Assembly (NCBI GenBank): GCA_011033025.1
Contig: WFMF01000343.1
Coordinates: 124,001 to 188,000, forward strand
Origin: Beroe forskalii
Lineage: Eukaryota; Ctenophora; Nuda; Beroida; Beroidae
DNA: 64,000 bases
Reading direction: 5' to 3'
Below the pieces are notes generated by a model that saw only the letters and a program-made list of their open reading frames with translations, had not been told where the DNA came from and ran no database searches. This document shows, piece after piece, positions 11,717 to 21,949 of the stretch (positions are counted from its first letter, which is position 1; every line of letters starts with the position of its first letter). Position numbers and translations under genes: made by a program.

Positions 11717-12733
11717 TCAGTATTCCTGAATACGCGGGTAAGGAAAATCGACATCTGTAAAATTACTGTAGTTCATGATGTCAAAATCATATTTGTAGAT
11801 TTTATAAAACTCGTCAATCAGTTCTCTGTCTAGTTGAGGAAGCCACTTTATTGCATCTATTGTTGAACTTTGCGACTGAGCATCCGAGCCATCATACGGG
11901 CCTGAAAGATCGCTGTGGGTCCCTAGACTAGCCCATATCATCTCACTGTACTGTTCGGCATGCTCTATAGGAACCATGACGTCATATGGGGTTTGTGGCA
12001 GACACATGAGGGTTGACTGCGGGGCAAAGTGTTTCTCCACCAAGCCCTTTTGCAGCACCAGCCACTCCACAAACTCCCCGAAGGTTGGGGAGAGAGATTT
12101 ATCAATCCTTCCCGGCACTTTCCGTATCTCTCTTAGTATCTCTTCACGAATGGGAATGAAAAGCTATGATTATCTTTCCTCATAGGTCCCAATTTTTTCT
12201 TGTAGCCTGATACTAATCGAGTCCAAGGGTTCCGCATCACAGCAAAGATGAAAGGATCACCTCGAATTGCTGAATCCAGGGATAAATCAAGGTGTTGTAA
12301 GCCAAACTCGTTTTTTGTTTTTGAGTGGATATTTTCAATATCTTTGAGTACAGCTGTAGAGTTGGTCATGGGGTTCACCGCAACAAGATTCGCGATCAAA
12401 AGTGATCTTTTTCCAATTTGTACTTCCGCTTTTCGGAACAGCTAGAAAGAGGGTGTGAATGTTGTTGTAATAGTTAAAAAGGCCATAATTGCACTTTTTG
12501 GCGTACACTGTGCCTCTGGATTTTGTTTTCATCAACGAGCGAGTTTCGTTGAGTCGCTCTCGAATTATCCTCTGTGCTAACTCCAGATTAGAAACTCGGT
12601 TGAGGGGAAGACCAGGGGTCACAAAGTTCAAGGGACCTGCCACTTTGTTCTCCAGGGAGTAGGAATAGAAAAACCACAGTAGAACAGCGACACTTAGTGC
12701 CAGAAGAATCGAACATCGCAAGTATTCCCTCAT
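11717..12733 (-). CDS. Carbohydrate sulfotransferase (CHST8-14/HNK-1ST-like), single exon, two frameshifts
   Basis: Type II Golgi enzyme expected to move sulfate from PAPS to a glycan. An N-terminal membrane anchor (residues about 8-27) is followed by the PAPS 5'-phosphosulfate loop VPKSGSTNWK and the 3'-phosphate motif RNPWTRLVSGY. Family-typical TFGEFVEWL and HFAPQSTLM blocks follow, then the C-terminal YKYDFDIMNYS. There is no intron over about 1,017 bp. The frame changes twice. Near 12408-12412 a run of five A (minus strand) should be four to restore W-K-R-S-L-L. Near 12146-12150 a run of four T should be five to reach the last frame. Both are homopolymer-length changes, so sequencing error is as likely as a pseudogene. 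It sits between ArsA and ArsB on the same strand. Confidence 0.8.
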
Positions 12734-12925
12734 TCTCTAGTTGACTGAGCTGCTCTATGTACTGCTATAATATTAATAAAAAGGTTTTAAGGGCCGATAG
12801 ACGCCCTCTAATTAGAGGAATAGAGGAAACTTAATCAATAGTTCAATCAGAGTGAAATGTGATTGCAGTCAGAAGTAACAACCGTCACCATGGTAACTTC
12901 AAGTTCACTTAGTGGTGACAGGACA

Positions 12926-12982
12926 CAGAGATGACTGGAATAAGACGTGACGACTCATCACATCTTATTCCAGCCATCTCTG
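12926..12982. repeat. Imperfect hairpin about 190 bp upstream of the sulfotransferase
   Basis: The left arm CAGAGATGACTGGAATAAGA pairs with the right arm TCTTATTCCAGCCATCTCTG. The pairing continues towards the centre through TGACGACTCATCA, leaving almost no loop. It could be a small mobile-element remnant or a structured transcript. Confidence 0.65.
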
Positions 12983-14089
12983 GAAGCAAATTAGTTGCCT
13001 GCTTATACGAGAAGTAAGGGCACGTGTTAAATCTTTATATCAATAACACTTCTAGTGGCCTATCGGTATGGGTGACAAATCGGTGTAAAGCACACTGCCC
13101 CCATGCGCCAAGTTGGACATTAGTGCAAGTCTCTATTTCATGAACATAACAATCAGTCACGCGGGCTATAAAACAAGGATGGGCTATAAAACAAAGATTG
13201 AAAAACTATTTTGTAATCTATAAAACACAGTACAAAGTTGCAGTGATTCGATCAACTCATGTCTCTGTGTTATGAATAATGGAGCACGAAGAGAGGCACT
13301 GTTTATGAAACATGGAGTAGGAAGTTAAATGCTAATTAGATCTCCTTGTGCTGATTACCCAGTGTATATCTGATTACCCAGCGTATATCTCGCCCCGCAT
13401 AATATGAGTACATTATCCAAGTCAATATCCTCATTCTTCATTCCTAGCGGGTTAGAACTTAAGAGGCTGGGACCCGCAGGCCCCAGCCACTTTCGTCACT
13501 GCCATCATATCAAGCTCGTCACTGCCATAACAGACAGCCAGTTGTCATATCAGGGGACGAAAAATCTTTATCCTGGTCATCGTAGAACTAGATGCATGCA
13601 TTTTAGAAACGAATTTGCATGTTTTCAAAACAAAATTGTGTACTTTTGTGCTTATCTGTTCACCATATAAACAGGATTCTTTTCAGTTGCTGCGAAAATG
13701 AAAGTACTTTGATTAAATAAGCGATATTACAGAATTAGCGTTTTCTTTTATTTTTTTTTAATTTTTTTTTCACTCAGATTGTGGCGAATCTTTTCTTGAT
13801 TCATCCCAATCAGGTAGCTGTCAATCACTGAAATTTGCGGGCCAAGCACATTCTGGCCCTGACCGGCCTGACCCTCAAATATTATGAGGGCTTTGGTCCC
13901 CGTGCTTCCGCCATGCATGTCGAGGTGACAGCCAAGACTATGTAAGTTGGATAATGGACGAGGCGTGCCAAGTTTGTTGATCGAATTTTCTTGATAAAAG
14001 TCTGAAAGAACTGCAATTTCTGTAAATAATTTTCAAAGAATTTCCAAAGCGCTAGTGCTATGCTCCGATAATTTCGCTTTGGTTTGAGG

Positions 14090-14560
14090 TAGGATGTGAA
14101 TACTGAATGCTGTTCAATAGAAATGGGCAGTGGCTTCCCAGAGGGTCGGAGATCAAAACTAACCCTTCCAATCGATACAGCGTTCCAAAAACAAAACTGT
14201 AGACACCCTACATTACTTAATATCACGGAGGAAAATATTGGAAAACTGCACAAGATGGCAACATGGGTGGGGTCCGTAGTGGCTTCCCTGAGGGTTGGAT
14301 ACCAAAACTAACCCTTCCAATCGGTTCAGCGTCCCAAAAAGCAACTATCATCACCTACTAAATGGATTTGGTCGAAAATTCAAAATTGGCCAAAAAACAC
14401 CACATCAAAAATGGGAATGGCCCGTAGTGGGTTCTGAGAAGGTCGGTGACCAACTGAGTAACTGACCAAAAAAAATTCCTTCCAGTCGATTCAGCTTTTT
14501 ACAAAACATAAATTTAGACACCTTGCATGTCTCATGTACCAAAAATGTATATATTTTCCC
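14090..14560. repeat. Diverged tandem repeat, about 145-bp period, three units
   Basis: Units near 14128, 14276 and 14411 share GTAGTGGCTTCC-like starts, 'AAAACTAACCCTTCCAATCG' and 'TAGACACC..GCAT'. Copies are clearly related but have many substitutions. No coding frame is conserved. Confidence 0.6.
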
Positions 14561-15163
14561 CTGAAAAAATCAATTTTTCCCTCCTCAAAAAAGGGCGTGG
14601 TCATTTGATCATCATCCCAAGGTTAGAAAACTTGTATCACAGTGGAGGTTATCAGGCATGGTCTAAAATGCCCCATACAACAGGTCATTAAAGGGTTCGA
14701 ATATTTGTACAGATCTTCGAAGTCAGTTGACTGATATACTAATATAGGAATTAATGTTGAGACTTGAAAACGCCCATATTTGAGCGAGGGGACAATTTGA
14801 ATATTCGTATATCGCAACATTCAATTTCAATTATTAACCAATTCTATGACTACAGCTGCTATGGTGAGGTTGATTAAACTAAAAGAAACAGTTTTCTATC
14901 TAATCATCAAACTGATCATCAAAACTGATATAAATGGCACCTACATTAACACACTCCACTCAAAATGTACATTTGATTTTGCCGAAATATATCTTGGTTG
15001 ATTATCCAGTCCTGAGGATAGATATATATTATCCTCAATCATTGCATGCCCAGCGTAACGATGTGTTAGTCAAAAAGTCATGAGAAAGCATGATTTAATT
15101 GATAACTTGATTGACATTTAATCGAATTAAATGAAATTTAGTTGAGTAAACTATAAACTCATT

Positions 15164-15215
15164 TATAGACTCAATCAATTTAAATTCAGCTGAGTTTGAA
15201 TTGATTGAGTCTATA
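15164..15215. repeat. Palindrome
   Basis: TATAGACTCAATCAATTTAA at the left is mirrored by TTGAATTGATTGAGTCTATA at the right around a short TTCAGCTGAG centre. It lies about 180 bp beyond the ArsB stop codon. Confidence 0.7.
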
Positions 15216-15395
15216 ATTGATTGACAATCCCTCGCCCACTATAGTTTAGCTTCGTTGATCCCCTGCTACCTAGCCTGTAACCAGAGTTCACGTAGTCCGT
15301 ATAGGCCATGTATTTTCAGCTTTTTATGAGATTAAATGCACGTTACTGGGACAGCTGTAGAAACCCCATCAATAATGAGCTAAATAAATCCTTCT

Positions 15396-18300
15396 TTAGC
15401 AGGATTCTAGCCATGGTGTCCAAACCCCTCCAAAAAGGCTTGGATCAGAAGCCGGATCTCTTGGAACGTTTCTTGGCATGATTGCCTGAAAGTTTTGGAT
15501 TAAATTTGTTTCTAATAATATGACATATGTTTCTCACGCAAAATGCACCGAATTTTGTGAATTTGTAAACTGCAAAATCACTTGTCAGACGTTGTCTGAC
15601 CCCTTTCAATGAAATAATGGTCGGACAACGTCTGACAAATAATCCCCACCACCACTTGCTCTGGAAGTGTAGTAATCAATCCTATCCAGCATGGCCTGTA
15701 CAATATCCGGGTACTTGGCAGAGAGTTCCTTAGTTTCAGATGGGTCTTCCACCACGTTGTATAGCTCCATCTGACAAGAGTTTAAACATCCAATTTAAAG
15801 TACTATGGTTCCTTCTCCAGAGGGAAAATCTAGGTGAGTTCATATCTAACATGATAATATTATCCGAGTTAGTGTGTATGACAAGTAGCTTTTCATCGAT
15901 AAGCGCTAAAACAGTTTGGTATAAATTGTAGGTATAAACAATAGGTATAAATTGTTGTAAATTTACCCTGACTGGTTTTTGAGGATCGGTACGATCATCG
16001 CCAAATACATAATCGTAGCCATTTTCCAATCGTAGCTTTTCGAATTGAGCATTGAGCTCTTCAGCCCCGTCAAACTCAAACTTTGGAGGTGGAACCCAAT
16101 CACCCTTTCCGGGGTTCCCTGGGACCGAAAGTATTAGCAACCTAAGACCAACAGTATTGGAAAGCCTACGTCCATAAGCAATTGACTCAATTCACCAATC
16201 ACCATTATACAATTATACAACATCAAACATGTGTTTCAGTGACCTACTAATGAGAAAAAACATTATCAATCACTTACAAGCATAATGGGAACAAGAAATG
16301 ATGCCAGTCTTCTACCCTAATTCCTAGTAACTAAAGAGAATTGAAATTCGAGTGGTAATGCCCATACCTTTGTAGAACTTCCAAGGTCCCATCCGCAATG
16401 CAGAGTTATGGCCAAGCTGATCAATGTTCACCAGAAACTCGGTTCTGTTGCTTGGCTCAGCTCCAATAATTGCTTGCCATTGGTTGACCCCGTCTATATC
16501 TCCCAGTTCTGGTCCTGCAATGGATGGATAACCATCAAAGTGATTTTTGAGGATCCAGATGATAATTTATGAGACAAATCAACTATAATTTGTACAACAC
16601 AATGAGGCATACAAGCATTCTCTGAAGGCTTCATGAAACTTTGCACGCTTTTCAATTTCAAGTTTTATCAAACTAAGAAAATTAAATACTGCTTTTGGAG
16701 TTTTGAATCGTGACCAGTTTCATGTTTTCTAGCCTCATATAAAAACCGTGATTTTCAGCTTTAAAATAATGTTTTTCATCCATTTTTGGGCATTGAAACC
16801 GAAAATGTGACTGAAAACTGCTTTTTGCTATCTGAAGACATGAGACCAAGTCCGCTAGAACCAGTTATACAGGTTTTTCTTTCCAGGTCCAAGTATCGAT
16901 TTAAAGGGTGGCTGTTGTCCCGCGGAGTTATTTCATTAGGTGACTAATGAAAGGTGACTAGTGACTAGTGACTAATGAAAGGTGACTAGTGACTAGTGAC
17001 TAATGAAAGGTGACTAGTGACTGATGAAAGGTGACTAGTGACTAGTGACTGATGAAAAGTGACTAGTGACTAGTGACTAATGAAAGGTGACTAGTGACTA
17101 GTGACTAATGAAAGGTGACTAGTGACTAGTGACTAATGAAAGGTGATTAGTGACTAGTGACTAATGAAAGGTGACTAGTGACTAGTGACTAATGAAAGGT
17201 GACTAGTGACTAGTGACTGATGAAAGGTGACTAGTGACTAGTGACTGATGAAAGGTGACTAGTGACTAGTGACTAATGAAAGGTGACTAGTGACTAGTGA
17301 CTGATGAAAGGTGACTAGTGACTAGTGACTAATGAAAGGTGACTAGTGACTAGTGACTGATGAAAGGTGACTAGTGACTAGTGACTAATGAAAGGTGACT
17401 AGTGACTAGTGACTAATGAAAGGTGACTAGTGACTAGTGACTGATGAAAGGTGACTAGTGACTAGTGACTAGAGGCACAAGAGAATTTCTAGAAATGGTT
17501 ACTGACTTATTGATATTCATTCATGCCAGACATTGTCTGATATTATTTCAAATAAGCCCAGATTGAGTTGGAGTCTCCGGTCTAATTCTATAAACGGGGG
17601 AAATATCTGCAGGAGACCCAGACAGACACCCCGGCACAGGATCTCCTGCTCTAGGTGATCCCAGTCGCCAGGGTTTCTGCAGATGGGAACGAAGCCCGTA
17701 CCTCCCTACTAGGGCGGGGGTGGGGGTTAGACAACGTCTGGCAGACTCAGCCCCTACCTCGGCAGTGTCTGTCATGTTCGTTCACCCCACACGCAGCAAT
17801 GTGAGTGAGGGTAGGTAACCAATCTGTAACGTGTAACAGCTCGTGGTTCACTTTCATTCCTGGTAGCATGGGGGAGTTGGCAGGGGATGGAGGAACACTG
17901 AATAGAAAAGCTCAATGAACACTTTGTATTCCACTAACAAATCATTTCATGGCCTCAGTAAACAGACTACAGTCCGAAATACCAACCTGGTAGCATGGGG
18001 GAGTGTAGGAAAGAGACGGATCTAATCCCTCCTTCCCAGTAAGAGTATTTTCCTCCACGGAGTGGGTAGTTCACCTGAAATTAAAATTAATAAATTGTGT
18101 AAAAGCAGAAGCTTCACAAAAAAGAACGAACTCAGATATACTTCTTCATAATGAATGTATCATAATTCAACTAGCTCTAAAAGAGATCTAGAAGGCAAAA
18201 AAAAACAATTAGGTCTGATACCTGTCCATTTCCGATCCCTTCCAAAGGACCACCGTTGTCACTGAAGAAGATGAAGATGGTGTTTTCCCACATTCCTGTA

Positions 18301-20185
18301 TCTTTTAGTGCTGACACCACCACCTGATTGGAAAAGGTTTTAGAAGTTGATATGAGGTGTTTTTAGGTTAAGAGTGGTGTAGATAATGAAAATAGTTAGA
18401 TAGGTATCGAATTGATGACTGAAAAGGCTTCAAGATCAGCTTCAAGATCGGTCAATTGCCAAATGATTCCAGCTTGATGTAAATAAGATTAAAGATCGGT
18501 AAAATCATTAATACCTCTGCAGCATCATCCATTGCAGTCACCATAGCCAACAGAGTCTTTCGCTGATCATCTTGTATGATGCCATCATACATCTGCAAAC
18601 ATCACGTTGAAAAATGTCAAAATTGTTTTGGCTTTGCTATGAAAAGTATGAAATCATTGACGGCGATAATCACATGATTTTTGAAAGCTTCTGATACTAA
18701 ACGTAATCGCATATGATCATTCAACGTTTTTAACAAGTACTGAATTATAGCAATTTAACATCGGATGCCACATAAGGTTTCTAACCTGCTTGTATTTGTC
18801 GGGCACTTCGTTAGGGTTGTGGACACTCTGCATGGGAATGTACATGAAGAGGGGCTGGCTCTGGTCATGCTCGTCTATCACCTGGTAGAAGCGAAGTATA
18901 ATTTATTAGCTGTATTTTGAAATTGAGAATATATCAGAACACCATCCAATATCAGTAAGGTTTATACCTCCTTAAAATTAAAACGTGCACAATCACGTTA
19001 GAAAAATCTAAATTTTGTTGATTCATCATGTTAATGGTCTTGGTAAATTCTTGAATGTAAGAATTGATATCATTTCCATACCTGCTTGGCCCGGTTAGCG
19101 TACAAATACGACGAGTAAGTGCCATTGGCAGTCCAAACCACTTTACTGGTGGTGTTTCCATCATCTCCCAGAGTGTCCAGTCTAAGGAATATAGACGGAT
19201 GTTGAGACGTCCACAGACATGGGTTGGATTTGAGGAGGGTGAGTACATGGAGGTGGTGCTATCTGCAACTCCTCCAAGAGGTTAGAGGATGAACAGTTTG
19301 ATATTTGTTTAAAATTTATACCCCCCCCCCCCTTTATAACTTGGCTGTTGAACATACCGAAAGTCGAAGTAATCGTGGGTCACTTTGCTGAAGTAGGTTT
19401 CGTGTCCGTTGTAGTACCCGTATGAGGAATCGAATCCTCGCTGGGTGGGGGTCAGGGCCCATGAACAGTAGCCAAGGTGCCACTTTCCTGACAGATGGGT
19501 GGCATAGCCAAGGTCTTTCAGGTAGTTGGCGATTATCTTCTCATCTACTCCTAGACCATACGGTTCACCCTGGAGGAGGAATTAAGGTTTTCAAACAGTG
19601 AGTAAACCGGGTATTGTCAGAAAAGTGATGGTAATTTTTTTGCCGAGCATCACACTTAGAAGTTAGAAAGATTTTAATTGGATCGGTGCCAACTCACAGC
19701 GTTTATGGTTCCATGGTTGAGTCCTAGTCTGGACGGGTATTTGCCCGTCATGAGGGCTGATCTGGTGGGTGAGCAGATGGGTTGCACGTAGTGACGCTCC
19801 AGAATAATTCCAGAGTCTGCCAGACCCGTGAGGGTGGGAGCAATAGCCAGGGAGTCGTGCCACGGCATGTCAGCCCAGCCTGATTTACAACACAATAAAG
19901 TTCATGGGAGAACGGGTAATTAATTGCAAATAAAAAAGAAAAAAAACTAGGAGGCTTGTGATTTGCAGAGTAGAGAGAGAATTAATTATTTTAAAGAAAA
20001 CGAATATTTGAAATTGACAAGAAAATAAAATGTAAAATATGCAAACATTATCTATTATCGCACTAACCCAGATCATCTGCGACCATCATCACGATGTTCG
20101 GTTGTTTCACCTTCCTCTCAACCTCCTCCACAGCCTCTAAACCACCAATCCCGAGCACCAAAAAGAAGAGGAGCTCACCAATCAT
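15396..20185 (-). CDS. Arylsulfatase B-like sulfatase B (sulfatase family S1), intact
   Basis: Thirteen exons: 20185-20068, 19879-19698, 19569-19358, 19181-19082, 18881-18786, 18592-18515, 18323-18222, 18074-17987, 17859-17758, 16514-16368, 16118-15967, 15770-15660, 15485-15396. Their lengths sum to 1,578 bases, 525 aa, and every phase closes, which strongly supports the model. A signal peptide is followed by [12 protein letters not shown], the CSPTR formylglycine site (Cys75), GKWHLG (Lys129, His131), FFSDNGG and the C-terminal [10 protein letters not shown]. The substrate is presumably a sulfated glycan; ARSB enzymes act on N-acetylgalactosamine sulfates, but specificity cannot be read here. 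All introns are GT-AG except the last, which uses a GC donor (AGA|GCAAGT) placed exactly where ArsC has GT. The intron before exon 9 ends with a 17-base copy of the end of exon 8. Confidence 0.9.
15582..15638. mobile_element. Short inverted-repeat element (CAGACGTTGTCTGAC family), solo hairpin
   Basis: TTGTCAGACGTTGTCTGACC is mirrored by GGTCGGACAACGTCTGACAA with an 18-bp spacer. It lies in the last ArsB intron directly after the GC donor region. Related ends occur at 17524-17743 and 33618-33676. Confidence 0.65.
16939..17472. repeat. 28-bp minisatellite, about 19 units, in an ArsB intron
   Basis: The unit is built from GTGACTAGTGACTAGTGACT followed by RATGAAAG, repeated almost without change; a few units are shortened or carry single substitutions. 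It fills much of the intron between exons 9 and 10. It has no spacer variability, so it is not a CRISPR array. Confidence 0.95.
17524..17743. mobile_element. MITE-like element, 220 bp, in an ArsB intron
   Basis: The ends are TGCCAGACATTGTCTGA and the inverse of TGCCAGACGTTGTCTAA. The interior has no coding capacity. Its right end stops 14 bases short of the ArsB exon 9 donor. Confidence 0.65.
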
Positions 20186-21949
20186 GTCTTTTAGCTTGCC
20201 TCTTATTCACTTTCACGGATTTAATTTACTGGCAAAATAAAATCGGTGCGCCTCAAATATATTCAACGGCAATAATTGAACAACTTATGCTTTAGAAAAT
20301 TAAAAACTGATGATGGCCTATGTTAAAACACGACTCCACATCGAGTTTTATGATTGTATAAAAAAATAATATAGTACAAAATAATTAAAAGTCTAATGAT
20401 GTGAATATGTTTGGCGTGTGGTTGCATAACGATCAAATCATTAGGCTTCTGGAAGAGTGACGGCCTTGCAACATGATGAAAGTGGAACCATTTGAGCATT
20501 AGGCAAACTTTGTCCGTATGCATAAGCTTATTAAGCATATCACATATCATATCAAAATCTCTCGTTATCCCAAAATTATTGCTTTCGTATGTGTTCATCT
20601 TATAGCTGATGGTTTTTGTACAAACTTTCAGTTTGGTCCAACGCTCATTTTGATAATAATATACTTCAAGCATAATTGTATATGTACAGAATCAAGCAAA
20701 AATACGATGTTTCTTTTATTTTCTCCGACTAAGATAACGGCTCATGCTTCAAGGTAAAATTGTGGGTGAAAAATATTTTCTTCAGAAAAAGTTCAAATAA
20801 AAGCGGTGACAAACCATCAAAGGTCATTTACTTCAGATGCAGAAGTGCAGCACCTTGAAATTTGAGATATCTACGATGGTTTTTCTTATCACAAGTTCTG
20901 TCCGGGCCTCATAATGCATTATTTTAATTCGAGTTCAAGTAAGATAAGCTCCTGTACTCCATATTATTATTGGCGAAATCTAAGTTCACCCATGGCGTGT
21001 TTTAAAGTTTATAACCAATCAGATCGCAGGGTTTGTATCAAAATGTGTACTGATTGGTCGAGGTATGATCTATGGGAGTCAAGGTTTACAAGGTTTAGAG
21101 CAACTTAAACTTTCAAAGTCACAAAAGTGAAAATTGCTTTTGAGTAATTGGAATGATCCAAGACTAAGAAGGAATTACGATCACAATAACAGTGTAAAAT
21201 TGTAAATTGTCTAGAAAATAATTTTGCAAAAACAAAAGCTATGTAAATCTGTAATCTAGGGAAATCAATATAATCGTTAGTGACATCATATATTAAGTCC
21301 TCATTAGACGAATGCAACGAATCGAAATCGAGAGATGGAAAATACAAGAAGAAAGAACAGTGTACATAAAAGTGATAAAGGACAAATATACACGTATATA
21401 AATATTGTTGTCAATATTGTTATTGTATTGCATTTAACCTCCCCGTCCCAATCAGGGTTTGTGTTGAAAAACACAATTTCTCAATTTGTATGAACCAACA
21501 TTCGAAACAATAGTTCGGTCACAACAGAGATAATTATTGAAGACAATAGAAGCCGTCAGACAGTGTTCAGGAATCAGGAGCCAATTATCCATTTTGTTAA
21601 GGAAGATTGATTGATTGAAACCACCCCTTTAGCTTAAGGGTGTTGCCTTTTTTATGGGCAGTGAATAAAGAAATTTGCAGAGAACTTATAAAGAGAACCC
21701 ACTAATGTTCTAATATTTCTTCAAATTTTCACCTAAAGGTAACCAGAAGGAGCATTGCAATTACAACCTCCCTTTTGATTGACCAATGGAAATAGAGATT
21801 AGATTTTTAAAAAGAGCTTTAAAAAAATTTATAAAACAGTTAAATAATTTATTTTGAATCAGGAAGTCATATTTATCACTCAGGTTCTAATTTCAGGCTT
21901 ATATTAGCACCCTATCAGGGGAAACAAACAGCCAGTCTCAGCAAGATTC
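20186..21949. other. Spacer between ArsB start and ArsC 3' end
   Basis: AT-rich, no supported gene. It should contain the ArsB promoter, but I cannot point to a convincing TATA box or start site. Confidence 0.5.
21848..21853 (-). terminator. Candidate polyadenylation signal for ArsC
   Basis: AATAAA on the minus strand about 97 bases after the ArsC stop codon. This is a normal spacing for animal mRNA 3' ends. Confidence 0.5.

Larger units (their letters stand above)
12734..15395. other. Intergenic spacer between sulfotransferase and ArsB
   Basis: No gene is seen. It holds a short perfect-looking hairpin (12926-12982), a diverged tandem repeat (14090-14560), the palindrome at 15164-15215 and two near-copies of GGGCTATAAAACAA around 13165-13190. 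Confidence 0.55.

Noticed and set aside
16939-17472. Regular 28-bp repeats resembling a CRISPR array
   Set aside because: Units are contiguous with no variable spacers, and the setting is a eukaryotic intron.
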